Source of the DNA: CAWFMO01 sp963817065
Lineage (GTDB): Bacteria > Actinomycetota > Thermoleophilia > Solirubrobacterales > 70-9
Assembly (NCBI GenBank): GCA_963817065.1
Contig: CAWFMO010000001.1
Location: 1,612,001 to 1,676,000, forward strand
Reading direction: 5' to 3'
DNA length: 64,000 nt
Part shown: positions 11,928 to 20,167 of the stretch, one piece after another
Layout of the letters: each line of letters starts with the position of its first letter
Position numbering within the stretch: the first letter of the stretch is position 1
Translations under genes and position numbers: made by a program
Notes under the pieces: generated by a model
Database searches by the model: none
Seen by the model: the letters and a program-made list of their open reading frames with translations, nothing else
What the model was told of the DNA's origin: nothing

Positions 11928-13037
11928 TCATTGCGCCAGCTCCAGGAAGCGGTCGAAGAGGTAGCGCGAGTCGTGGGGTCCCGGGCCGGCCTCGGGGTGG
12001 TACTGGGCGGTGCAGCCGGGGACGTCCTTGAGCACGAGGCCCTCGACCGTGCGGTCGTAGAGGTTGATGTGGGAGAGCTCGGCGGCGCCGAAGTCGGTCT
12101 CCCAGCGCACCGGCTCGTCGCCCTCGAGCTTCTGCTCGCCGCCGGGGCCGGCGACCGCGAAGCCGTGGTTCTGGGCGGTGATGTCGATCTTGCCGGTCTC
12201 GAGGTCCTTGACCGGGTGGTTGGCGCCGCGGTGGCCGAACGGGAGCTTGAAGGTCTCGAGCCCGACCGCGCGGCAGAGCAGCTGGTGGCCGAGGCAGATC
12301 CCGACCACCGGCTTCTTGCCGACCAGCTCGCGGACGTTGGAGACGACGTAGTCGAGCGCGGCCGGGTCGCCCGGGCCGTTGGCGAGGAAAACCAAGTCGG
12401 GATCGGCGGCGAGCACGGACTCTGCGTCGGTGGTGCAGGGCAGCAGCGTGAGCCGGCAGCCCCGCTCCCGGAACTGTCGAATAATCGAGAGCTTGATCCC
12501 GGTGTCGAGCGCGACGACGTGCGGGCCGTCGCCCTCGAACTCGATCGCCTCGTCGGGGCTGACGGTCTTCGCGAAGTCGGCGCCCTCCATCGGCGGCTCG
12601 GCCTCGATCAGCTCACGCGCCTTCGCCTCGTCGAGCGAGGCGGGGAAGATCCCGCCGCGCATCGCGCCGCGGTCGCGGATGTGGCGGACGAGCGCCCGCG
12701 TGTCGACGCCCTCGATCGCCCCGGTGCCGCAGTCGCGCAGCCAGTCGAGCCAGCCGCCCTCGGCGGTCGCGGCGTCCTCGCCGTTCTTGCCCTCGCGCAT
12801 GACGACGCCGCGGGCGTGGACGCGGTCGGACTCCATCGCCTCGGCCGAGACCCCGTAGTTGCCGACCAGCGGGTAGGTGAAGACGATGATCTGGCCCGCG
12901 TAGGAGGGGTCGGTGACGGCCTCCTGGTAGCCGGTCATCGCGGTGTTGAAGACGACCTCGCCCGTCACGGGCCCCTCGGCGCCGCAGGTCGCGCCGTCGA
13001 GCCGTGTTCCGTCCTCGAGCAGGAGGTAGCCGCTCAT
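11928..13037 (-). CDS. carA: Carbamoyl-phosphate synthase small chain (glutamine amidotransferase)
   Basis: CarA releases ammonia from glutamine for CarB. The class I amidotransferase site is clear: NGPGDP at 220-225, GICLGHQLL with nucleophile Cys248, and the HxE pair in QYHPEAGPGPHD near 345. The N-terminal CPSase domain contains TGYQEAVTDPSYAGQI. The 369-residue length is normal. Start ATG at 13037 overlaps the preceding hydrolase stop as ATGA, and its own stop overlaps the SnoaL-like gene. Confidence 0.95.
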   Translation of the reverse strand: MSGYLLLEDGTRLDGATCGAEGPVTGEVVFNTAMTGYQEAVTDPSYAGQIIVFTYPLVGNYGVSAEAMESDRVHARGVVMREGKNGEDAATAEGGWLDWLRDCGTGAIEGVDTRALVRHIRDRGAMRGGIFPASLDEAKARELIEAEPPMEGADFAKTVSPDEAIEFEGDGPHVVALDTGIKLSIIRQFRERGCRLTLLPCTTDAESVLAADPDLVFLANGPGDPAALDYVVSNVRELVGKKPVVGICLGHQLLCRAVGLETFKLPFGHRGANHPVKDLETGKIDITAQNHGFAVAGPGGEQKLEGDEPVRWETDFGAAELSHINLYDRTVEGLVLKDVPGCTAQYHPEAGPGPHDSRYLFDRFLELAQ

Positions 13038-13573
13038 TTGACGAGTGCCTGCACTTCCTTGAAGGCCTCGTGATCGGAGCCGCCGAGGAGCTCGAAGAGC
13101 GCGGTCTCGACGCTCGTCACGACCGCGCCGGCGTTCTCCATCTTCGCGAGGCCGAGCTCGCGGTTCTCCTCCGTGCGCGAGCCGACCGCGTCGCGGGCGA
13201 CGTGTACCTCGACCCCGTTCTCGAGCAGGTCGAGGACCGTCTGGTTGACGCAGACGTGGGTCTCGACCCCGCAGACGATCGCCTGGTCGCGTCCGTCGAG
13301 ATCGAAGCCGTCGGCTTCGGCCGCGGAGAAGCGAAGCTTCTCGAGCGGCGCGACGTCCTTGGGCAGGTGCTCGGCGACCTCGGGCACGGTCTCCCCGAGC
13401 CCCTTCGGGTACTGCTCGGTGACCGCGACCGGGACCCCGATCGCGTCGGCTCCGCGGACGAGCGTCGCGGCGCCACCGGCGACGTCCTCGAAGCCGGGGA
13501 TCGCCTTGCGAAAAGCCTCCTGGACGTCGACGACGACGAGCGTCGCCCGCGACGCATCGAGTTTGTTGCTCAT
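13034..13573 (-). CDS. Isochorismatase-like cysteine hydrolase in the pyrimidine operon
   Basis: The 179-residue protein has the isochorismatase/nicotinamidase fold with the triad Asp16 (VVVDVQEAF), Lys79 (LEKLRFS) and Cys108 (CGVETHVCV). The segment AVTEQYPKGLGETVPEV resembles the ISOC1/YcaC-like branch, whose substrates are mostly unknown. Family members cleave amides such as nicotinamide, or ureidoacrylate in pyrimidine breakdown (RutB). ATGA overlaps join it to pyrC on one side and carA on the other, so a role linked to pyrimidine or carbamoyl metabolites is suggested but not shown. Confidence 0.85.
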   Translation of the reverse strand: MSNKLDASRATLVVVDVQEAFRKAIPGFEDVAGGAATLVRGADAIGVPVAVTEQYPKGLGETVPEVAEHLPKDVAPLEKLRFSAAEADGFDLDGRDQAIVCGVETHVCVNQTVLDLLENGVEVHVARDAVGSRTEENRELGLAKMENAGAVVTSVETALFELLGGSDHEAFKEVQALVK

Positions 13574-14907
13574 GCCACCCCCATCGCGAACGAGCGCTGC
13601 CGGAACGCGACCCGCCCCTCGGCGATCGTGATCAGGACCCGGCCGGTCAGCTTGCGGCCGGCGAAGCACGAGTTCTGCGAGCGGCTCTCGTAGCCGTCCT
13701 CGCCGACCGTCCACTCCGCCTCGGGGTCGATCAGCACGACGTTGGCCGGCGCACCGGCCGCGAGCGACGGCGCTTCGAGCCCGAAGGGTTCGGTCCCCGA
13801 GGTCATCCGCTCGACCAGCGTTTCGAGGGTCAGGACCCCCGGGATCACGAGCTCGGTGTGCAGAACCGCGAACGCGGTCTCGAGCCCGGTCACGCCCATC
13901 GCCGCCTCCTCGAACGGGACCTCCTTGTCCTCGGTCGCGTGCGGCGCGTGGTCGGTCGCGACGCAGTCGATCGTCCCGTCGCGCAACCCGTCGATCAGCG
14001 CCTGGCGATCGTCCTCGGTGCGCAGCGGCGGGTTCATCTTGAAGCGGGCGTCGAGCGAGCGCACCGCGTCGTCGGTGAGCGTCAGGTGGTGCGGGGTCGC
14101 CTCGCAGGTGATCTCGACGCCTGCCGCCTTCGCCGCGGCGACCGCCTCGACCGACTCGCGCGCCGAGAGGTGCTGGATGTGGATCGGTGCGTCCTCGTAG
14201 GCGGCGACCGAGGCGTCGCGGGCGATCATCGTCGACTCCGCCAGCGAGGGGTAGCCGGCGAGGCCGAGCGCCGCCGAGACCTCGCCCTCGTGCATGACGC
14301 CGCCGGCGCTGAGCTCGGGGTCCTCCTCGTGGAGGGCGATCAGCCCGCCCGAGAGGCGCCGGTACTGGAGCGCGCGGCGCAGGACCCGGGCGTTGCGGAT
14401 CGGCAGCCCGTCGTCGGAGAAGCCCGCCGCGCCGGCGTCGCGGAGGTCGGCCATCTCGCTCAGCTCTTCGCCCTCCATGCGCTTGGTCAGCGTCGCGAGG
14501 AAGCCGACCGGGATCGAGGCCTCGCGCGCGGCGCGCTCGCGCAGCGAGCCGAGCACCGAGGCCGAGTCGACAGGCGGCGAGGTGTTGGCCATCGCGAGCA
14601 CGCGGCAGTAACCGCCGGCGGCGGCCGAGCGGGTCCCGGTCTCGAGATCCTCCTTGTGCTCCTGGCCCGGCGTGCGCAGGTGGACGTGGGGATCGACGAA
14701 GGCGGGCAGCGCGAGCAGCCCCTCGGCCTCGATCACCTCGGCGCCCTCGAGCTCCCCCTTTCCGGGCTCGGCGAGCTCGGCGATCTCGCCGCCGCGGACG
14801 ACGATGTCGCGGGTCTCGTCGAGGCCGGAGCGGGGATCGACGGCGCGGGCGCCGCGAACGATCACGTCGTCCTCACCGCCGCGCCAGGTGAGGATCGGCT
14901 CACTCAT
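13570..14907 (-). CDS. pyrC: Dihydroorotase
   Basis: It cyclises carbamoyl aspartate to dihydroorotate. This is the long type I amidohydrolase form (445 residues) with the metal-binding DPHVHLRTPG at 72-81, HEEDPELS and QHLSA histidines, and the catalytic DHAPHA. The start MSEPILTWRG is ATG at 14907, 12 bases after pyrB. Its stop overlaps the isochorismatase-like gene as ATGA. Confidence 0.95.
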   Translation of the reverse strand: MSEPILTWRGGEDDVIVRGARAVDPRSGLDETRDIVVRGGEIAELAEPGKGELEGAEVIEAEGLLALPAFVDPHVHLRTPGQEHKEDLETGTRSAAAGGYCRVLAMANTSPPVDSASVLGSLRERAAREASIPVGFLATLTKRMEGEELSEMADLRDAGAAGFSDDGLPIRNARVLRRALQYRRLSGGLIALHEEDPELSAGGVMHEGEVSAALGLAGYPSLAESTMIARDASVAAYEDAPIHIQHLSARESVEAVAAAKAAGVEITCEATPHHLTLTDDAVRSLDARFKMNPPLRTEDDRQALIDGLRDGTIDCVATDHAPHATEDKEVPFEEAAMGVTGLETAFAVLHTELVIPGVLTLETLVERMTSGTEPFGLEAPSLAAGAPANVVLIDPEAEWTVGEDGYESRSQNSCFAGRKLTGRVLITIAEGRVAFRQRSFAMGVA

Positions 14908-14919
14908 CTCGAACCCCGG

Positions 14920-15873
14920 TCATGCGATCGTCGGCTCCTCGGCCGGCGCCATCCGCACGCCGCCCGGCTTCGGCTTCTCGCGCCCGGCGAGCAGTTCGTA
15001 GAGGACCGCCATCCGCACGACGAGCCCGCTCTCGACCTGGGCGGTGATCAGCGACTGCGGCGAGTCGATCACGTCGGGGGCGAGCTCGACCCCGCGGTTG
15101 ATCGGGCCCGGGTGCATGAGCAGCTGCCGCGGCCCCAACCGCCGCGAGTCGATCTGGTAGCGCGCCGCGTACTCGCGCAGCGATGGGACGAAGCTCTCGC
15201 CCATCCGCTCCATCTGCATCCGCAGCGCGTAGACGACGTCGGCCTCGCCGATTCGGTCGAGGTCGTAGGCGATCTCGCAGCCGAGCGACTCGATCCCGCG
15301 CGGGATCAGCGTCGGCGGGCCGGCGAGCGTCACCTGGGCGCCGAGCTCGGTGAAGGCCATCAGGCAGGAGCGCGCGACGCGGCTGTGGAGGACGTCGCCG
15401 ACGATCCAGATCTTCTTACCCTCGATCGAGCCGAGCTCGGAGCGCAGCGTGTAGAGGTCGAGCAGCGCCTGGCTCGGGTGCTCGTGCTTGCCGTCGCCGG
15501 CGTTGATCACCGCGGCGTCGGTCCAGCGCGCGACGAGGTCGGCGGCGCCGGCGTGCGGCGAGCGGATCACGATCGCGGCCGGCGCGTAGGCGGAGAGCGT
15601 CTCGACCGTGTCGCGCAGGCTCTCGCCCTTGTCGACCGCCGAGCCCGAGGCCTTGATCGAGACGACGTCGGCGGAGAGCCGCTTCGCGGCGAGCTCGAAC
15701 GAGGAGCTCGTCCGGGTGCTCGACTCGAAGAAGAGGGTGACGATCGTCCGCCCGCGCAGGGTCGGGACCTTCTTGATGTCGCGACGCCCGACCTCGGCGA
15801 AGCTCTCGGCGCGGTCGAGGATCCGCTCGATCTCCTCGCGCGAGAGGTGCTCCATTCCGAGCAGGTGCTTCAC
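14920..15873 (-). CDS. pyrB: Aspartate carbamoyltransferase catalytic subunit
   Basis: PyrB joins carbamoyl phosphate and aspartate. The carbamoyl-phosphate site SSTRTS is at residues 51-56 inside TLFFESSTRTSSSFE, and the aspartate-side LMHPGPINRGVEL is near 265. The 317-residue length is typical. No pyrI regulatory subunit follows. The GTG start at 15873 would overlap the pyrR stop as GTGA if one base is restored in pyrR, matching the other junctions of this operon. Confidence 0.95.
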   Translation of the reverse strand: MKHLLGMEHLSREEIERILDRAESFAEVGRRDIKKVPTLRGRTIVTLFFESSTRTSSSFELAAKRLSADVVSIKASGSAVDKGESLRDTVETLSAYAPAAIVIRSPHAGAADLVARWTDAAVINAGDGKHEHPSQALLDLYTLRSELGSIEGKKIWIVGDVLHSRVARSCLMAFTELGAQVTLAGPPTLIPRGIESLGCEIAYDLDRIGEADVVYALRMQMERMGESFVPSLREYAARYQIDSRRLGPRQLLMHPGPINRGVELAPDVIDSPQSLITAQVESGLVVRMAVLYELLAGREKPKPGGVRMAPAEEPTIA

Positions 15874-16444
15874 GATTCCTCCCCCTGGTCGCGGCGACCT
15901 GCTCCGCCGCGGCGACGATCGCGACCTCGTCGGCGCCGTCGGTCTCCTCGAGCCGGACGTTGACGCGCTCGGTCGGCGCGGTCGGCAGGTTCTTGCCGAC
16001 GTAGTCGGGACGGATCGGCAGCTCGCGGTGGCCGCGGTCGGCGAGCACGGCGAGCTGGACGCGGTCGGGGCGCCCGTAGTCGAAGAGGGCGTCGATCCCG
16101 GCCCGCACGGTGCGCCCGGTGTAGAGGACGTCGTCGACGATCACCACCGTGCGCCCCGCGAGCTCGAAGTCGAGGTGGGAGGCGTGGACGACCGGCTGGC
16201 CGCCGGGAGGGCGATCCTCGACGTCGTCGCGGTAGAAGGAGATGTCGAGGTCGCCGAGCGGGACCTCGCTGCCGAGGTGCTCGCCGACCAGCGCGTGCAG
16301 CCGCTGCGCGATCACCGCCCCGCGGGTGTGGATCCCGACCAGCGCCAGCCTGTCGGCTTCGGAGTTCTTCTCGACGATCTCATGGGCGATCCGAACCAGG
16401 GTTCGCCGCAGGTCATCGCCATCGAGTACCACACGCTCTTCCAT
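15870..16444 (-). CDS. pyrR: PyrR bifunctional regulator / uracil phosphoribosyltransferase, apparent frameshift near 15883
   Basis: PyrR binds UMP or UTP and then pyr mRNA, and has weak UPRTase activity. The PRPP loop VVIVDDVLYTGRT is at residues 100-112, and RGAVIAQRLH and LDISFYRDD are typical. As written the frame has no stop at the expected end and runs to 15416 inside pyrB. One extra base in the run of five C at 15881-15885 gives an ending ATRGEES and a TGA at 15872-15870, overlapping the pyrB GTG. That would be 191 residues, a normal PyrR length. Sequencing error is the simplest explanation. Confidence 0.9.
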
Positions 16445-16449
16445 TCGCG

Positions 16450-16470
16450 CCTTCCTGGCCTCTCTGGACC
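16450..16470 (-). promoter_or_regulatory. PyrR-binding hairpin overlapping the pyrR ribosome-binding region
   Basis: On the mRNA strand, GGTCCAGAGAGGCC (16470-16457) forms a four-pair stem closed around the hexaloop CAGAGA. The known PyrR-binding loop is CNGNGA closed by UC and GG, and this agrees. The Shine-Dalgarno AGGAAGG lies immediately 3' (16456-16450), five bases before the ATG at 16444. PyrR bound here would block translation, as shown for mycobacterial PyrR. No terminator is visible, so transcriptional attenuation is unlikely. Confidence 0.8.
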
Positions 16471-16526
16471 GGGTTAAAGGGGCTTGCGCTTGCAACCGTA
16501 GCAAGCGCGGCTGCCACGATTCGGGC

Positions 16527-17396
16527 GTGAGTCCGCAAACTCGGGAAGTCATTCGCGCCCATCGCGAGTCTGGAGAGCTCTTCGAGGCCGCCGGGATCCG
16601 CAGCTTCGCGCTCGATTCGGGTTCCGGCGAGGCCGTGGTCCTGGTCCACGGGGTGCCGTCGAGCTCCTATCTCTACCGCAAGGTGGTCCCGCCGCTCGCC
16701 GAGCGCGGGCTGCGCGCCGTCGCCTTCGACTTCCCCGGCCTCGGGCTCGCCGAGCGACCGTCGGGGTTCGACTACAGCTGGAGCGGGCTCGCGAGCTGGA
16801 TCGACCCGGCGCTCGACGCGCTCGGGGTCGAGCGCTGCCACCTCGTCGTCCACGACATCGGCGGGCCGATCGGGCTCGAGTGGGCGCTGCGAAACCGCGA
16901 TCGGGTCCTGACGCTGACGGTCCTCAACACGCTGCTCAACGTCGCGAGCTTCCGCCGCCCGTGGTCGATGCGCCCGTTCGCGACCCGCGGCGTCGGCGAG
17001 CTCTGGCTCAAGAGCCTCAACCGCTTCTCGATGCGGAAGCTGCTCCGTCTGCAGACGATCGCCGAGAACTCGGCGGTCAGCGACGACGAGCTCAGCGCCT
17101 ACTACGACCTGCTCGTGCGCGAGGACGACGGCCGCGCGTTCCTCAAGATCATGCGCGGCTTCGAGCTCACCGAGGAGAAAGAGAGGCTCTTCCGCGACGG
17201 GCTCGCCGAGCGGCCCTGGCCCGCCCAGATCGTCTGGGGCGACCGCGACCCGGCAATCGGCCACCGCGAGCGCCACTTCGCCCAGCGGCTGCTCGACGTC
17301 GAGAAGCCGCTGCTGCTGCCGGCCAAGCACTTCCCCCAGGAGGATCACGCGCCGGCGGTCGCTACTGCGATTGCGGAGCTGGCTCTGGCTCGTTAG
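16527..17396 (+). CDS. Alpha/beta hydrolase with Asp nucleophile (haloalkane dehalogenase-like)
   Basis: The 289-residue protein has HGVPSSS (oxyanion region, about 41-47), a nucleophile elbow VVHDIGGPIG with Asp110 in place of the usual Ser, an acidic residue in WGDRDP (about 238-242) and a C-terminal His in QEDHAP (about 274). Asp nucleophiles occur in haloalkane and fluoroacetate dehalogenases and epoxide hydrolases. The Trp that follows the nucleophile in classic haloalkane dehalogenases is Ile here, so the substrate is open. The GTG start at 16527 is the first start after the divergent pyrR promoter region. The 3' end overlaps rnz tail to tail. Confidence 0.82.
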   Translation: MSPQTREVIRAHRESGELFEAAGIRSFALDSGSGEAVVLVHGVPSSSYLYRKVVPPLAERGLRAVAFDFPGLGLAERPSGFDYSWSGLASWIDPALDALGVERCHLVVHDIGGPIGLEWALRNRDRVLTLTVLNTLLNVASFRRPWSMRPFATRGVGELWLKSLNRFSMRKLLRLQTIAENSAVSDDELSAYYDLLVREDDGRAFLKIMRGFELTEEKERLFRDGLAERPWPAQIVWGDRDPAIGHRERHFAQRLLDVEKPLLLPAKHFPQEDHAPAVATAIAELALAR

Positions 17397-18357
17397 CGGC
17401 CTCGGGGTCGCGGCGCTCGCGGGCGCCCTTCGGGATCAGCTTCGGATCGCCGCGCTCGGGGAACGGGATCTCGACCAGGTCGAAGTCGCGCGGCGCGAAG
17501 CAGTTGTGGTGCGCCGCCTGCGCCTCGGCGAGCACGTCGGTGACGTTGTAGCGCGAGCTGACGTGGACGATCGCGAGCAGCTTCGCCTCGGCCTCGGCGG
17601 CGAGCTCGGCCGCCCCGCGCGCGGTCGAGTGGCGGGTCTCGCGCGCACGCTCGGCCTCCTCCTCGGCGAAGCTGCCGTCGTGGACCAGGAGCTCGGCCTG
17701 GTGGGCGGCGACGCGGGTCATCTCGCAGGGGCGAGTGTCGCCGCTGACGACGATCTTGCGCCCGGGGCGCGGCTCGCCCATCACCTGGTCGGGAGTGACG
17801 GTTCCGCTCGAGCCCTCGACCGGCTCGCCGCGCTGGAGCCTCCCGAAGTCGCTCTGGTCGGTGATCCCGAGCTCGCCGGCGCGCTCGGGATCGAAGCGCC
17901 CGGGGCGCTCGGCCTCGACCATCGCGTAGCCGTAGGCGGGGACGCCGTGGTCGACGGGAAACGAGCGGATCTCGTAGCCCTCGTGGGCGATCGCGCCGCC
18001 CTCGTCGAGCTCGATCAGGTCGACCTCGTAGCCGAGCCTCCCGAAGATTCGGGCGAGGGTCTTGAAGAGGTCGAGGAGCCCGGGCGGGCCGAAGATCCGC
18101 AGCGGCGCCTCGCGCGCCATCAGGTCGTAGGTCTTGAGCAGCCCAGGCAGCCCGAGGTAGTGGTCGGCGTGGAAGTGGGTCAGGTAGATCTCATCGAGCG
18201 CGACGAGCCCGGTCGAGCGCTGCATCTGGCGCTGGGTCCCCTCCCCGCAGTCGACCATGATCCGCTCGCCGCCGGGGCGGATCAGCACGCTCGCGGTCGC
18301 GCGGCGCGCGGTCGGCACCGATCCCCCGGTGCCGAGGAAGACGACTGAGAGATCCAT
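17362..18357 (-). CDS. rnz: Ribonuclease Z
   Basis: RNase Z removes 3' trailers from tRNA precursors. The zinc motif THFHADHYLGLPGL begins near residue 60, with further ligands in PVDHGVPAYGY and VVSGDTRPC. Length (331) fits the bacterial short form plus an acidic tail. The last 25 residues (ANEPEPAPQSQ) look disordered and are not conserved in the family. It is convergent with the hydrolase gene, overlapping it by 35 bases. Confidence 0.93.
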   Translation of the reverse strand: MDLSVVFLGTGGSVPTARRATASVLIRPGGERIMVDCGEGTQRQMQRSTGLVALDEIYLTHFHADHYLGLPGLLKTYDLMAREAPLRIFGPPGLLDLFKTLARIFGRLGYEVDLIELDEGGAIAHEGYEIRSFPVDHGVPAYGYAMVEAERPGRFDPERAGELGITDQSDFGRLQRGEPVEGSSGTVTPDQVMGEPRPGRKIVVSGDTRPCEMTRVAAHQAELLVHDGSFAEEEAERARETRHSTARGAAELAAEAEAKLLAIVHVSSRYNVTDVLAEAQAAHHNCFAPRDFDLVEIPFPERGDPKLIPKGARERRDPEAANEPEPAPQSQ

Positions 18358-18367
18358 GGCCGGGAGC

Positions 18368-20065
18368 CTAGGGACGCTTGCGGTGCTTGCGCTTGGCGCA
18401 GCGGCGCTTGCGCGACTTCGCCCGGCGTGTGCGCTTGCGGCAGCGCTTCGCCCGCTTGCGCGCCGGGGCGACCGTGGCCGGCGTCTGGGCCGCGGCCGCT
18501 CCCGGGGCCGGGGGCGGAGCGACCGTGCAGTCGGGTCCGTCGCCGGCCCCAGCGCCCGGCGGTGAGATCCGCGCCGAGACGTCGGTGACGCCCGGGCAGG
18601 CGACGAGCCGCAGCGTCTGCGCCCCGGGCGCCGAGGCGATCGCCGCGCCCTCGACGTCGACGTCGTAACCGGCCGGGTAGTGGCGCTCGGGGACGAAGAC
18701 CTCGCTCTGCGGGCTCGAGGCCGGAAGCGGGTCGCCCGCGGTCTCGAAGCGGCCGCCGCCGTCGGCGCGGGCGGTCGTGTAGGCGAGGTCGAAGACGCGG
18801 GTCGCGGGATCGAAGCGGTAGCTCGTCGGGGTGCCGGCGACGAGCTGCGGGTAGGGCCGCACGAGCTCGTCGAGCAGCGCGCCGCGCAGGTTCTCGGGGG
18901 TCGGCGGCTTTGAGGGATCGGGCAGGATCGACCCGTTGGCGAACGACCAGGCCCAGGAGGTCCACGAGGTCATCTGCCGGTCGGTGAGCCGCATCAGCCG
19001 TCGGTGGATCGCGGAGTCGGGGCTGTCGGCGAACTCGGTCAGGATCAGCGCCGCCCCGCTGCGCCGAGAGTGGGCCTCGGCGTTCTCGAGCACGATCTGC
19101 TCGTTGACCTCGCAGATCCCGATCGGGTCGGGGATCGCCGGCAGACCGGGGATCGCGCCGAGGCAGTAGTCGTGGAAGCTGAACCCGGTGTTGGGATCGC
19201 CGAGGTCGCCGAGCTGCGTCGCGGCGCCGAAGTCGAAGAGCAGGTTGGGCTCGGCGTAGACGGTCCGGCTCGGGTCGGCGGCGCGGATCGCGGCGACGGT
19301 CCGGCGCGAGAAGTCGGTGAGCGCGGTCTGGTCGAAGCCCCCGGGCAGGCAGCCGATGATGTTGACGCAGAGCGGATAGCCGAGCCCGGGCCAGGGCTCG
19401 TTCATCGTCTCGTAGCCGAGCATCGCCGGCAGTCCGGCGAAGCGCCCGGCGACGTGGTTCCACATCGACAGGAAGCGGTCCTGGATCCCGACCCCGCCCG
19501 GCCCCGGCGCGTTGGCCCAGAAGTTGTCCCAGACGCGAAGCTGCGCGGGATCGAGCAGGTAGCCAAGCGGATAGTTGATCTTCAGGTTCGGAAAGCCGTC
19601 GGTGATCGCGGCCCAGTCGGGGAACCCGCGGCCGGGCATCGAGGGGGAGAACTGATCCTGGTGCGGGTCGAGCAGCGTGTAGATACCGCGCGAAGCGATC
19701 AGTCGCTGCGTGCGCTCATAAGAGCCCAGGTAGCTCTCGTCGTAGACGCCGGGCCGCGGCTCGGCCGCGTCCCACGCGAACCCGAGCCGCACCGCGTTGA
19801 ATCCGTTGGCGGCGAGGAAGTCGGCGTCGTCGGCGCCGAACCCGACGGCCTCCGGGGTGTCGGCGAGGGTCGCTTGGCGCCCGAAGGCGAGCGGGACATA
19901 GCTGACCCCGTGGACGATCATCACCTTGCCGCTCGCATCCGTAATCCAGCGCCCGGCGTGGCCGAGGGGCTCGGTCGGCGCGGCGCCCGCCGGTGCAGCA
20001 GGCGCGATCAGCGCGCTAGTAACCAGCACCGCCGTCAGGGCTGCCTGGGCGAACCCCTTCTCCAT
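18368..20065 (-). CDS. Secreted GH5 family glycosidase (endoglycoceramidase-like) with basic two-Cys tail
   Basis: A signal peptide (residues 1 to about 29) precedes a TIM-barrel catalytic domain. The acid/base Glu is in GYETMNEPWPG (about Glu223) and the nucleophile Glu in ILTEFADS (about Glu344); HQDQFSP and SFHDYCLG are other active-site segments. Residues 400-490 resemble the C-terminal sheet domain of endoglycoceramidases. After a Pro/Ala linker comes an Arg/Lys tail with two cysteines (KRCRKRTRRAKSRKRRC). Endoglycoceramidase-type enzymes release glycans from glycolipids; the real substrate is unknown. The gene ends just before rnz. Confidence 0.85.
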   Translation of the reverse strand: MEKGFAQAALTAVLVTSALIAPAAPAGAAPTEPLGHAGRWITDASGKVMIVHGVSYVPLAFGRQATLADTPEAVGFGADDADFLAANGFNAVRLGFAWDAAEPRPGVYDESYLGSYERTQRLIASRGIYTLLDPHQDQFSPSMPGRGFPDWAAITDGFPNLKINYPLGYLLDPAQLRVWDNFWANAPGPGGVGIQDRFLSMWNHVAGRFAGLPAMLGYETMNEPWPGLGYPLCVNIIGCLPGGFDQTALTDFSRRTVAAIRAADPSRTVYAEPNLLFDFGAATQLGDLGDPNTGFSFHDYCLGAIPGLPAIPDPIGICEVNEQIVLENAEAHSRRSGAALILTEFADSPDSAIHRRLMRLTDRQMTSWTSWAWSFANGSILPDPSKPPTPENLRGALLDELVRPYPQLVAGTPTSYRFDPATRVFDLAYTTARADGGGRFETAGDPLPASSPQSEVFVPERHYPAGYDVDVEGAAIASAPGAQTLRLVACPGVTDVSARISPPGAGAGDGPDCTVAPPPAPGAAAAQTPATVAPARKRAKRCRKRTRRAKSRKRRCAKRKHRKRP

Positions 20066-20091
20066 ACCGGGAGCCTAGACTCATCCTCCCC

Positions 20092-20165
20092 GCGCCCGTA
20101 GCTCAGCTGGATAGAGCGCCGCCCTCCGGAGGCGGAGGCCGCAGGTTCGAATCCTGCCGGGCGCG
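20092..20165 (+). tRNA. tRNA-Arg (anticodon CCG)
   Basis: A full cloverleaf is present: acceptor GCGCCCG with CGGGCGC, D arm GCTC-AGCTGGATA-GAGC, anticodon arm CCGCC-CTCCGGA-GGCGG with anticodon CCG, and T arm GCAGG-TTCGAAT-CCTGC. The discriminator is G and the CCA end is not encoded. It reads CGG codons. The gene ends only two bases from the stop codon of the convergent secreted-protein gene. Confidence 0.96.
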
Positions 20166-20167
20166 CT

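Noticed and set aside
15416..15869. PyrR fused to a 150-residue C-terminal extension
   Set aside because: The extension is the pyrB sequence in a wrong frame; a one-base loss in a C run explains it better.
13858..15963. A 701-codon plus-strand frame across pyrC and pyrB
   Set aside because: Antisense to two well-supported enzymes; no recognisable domain.
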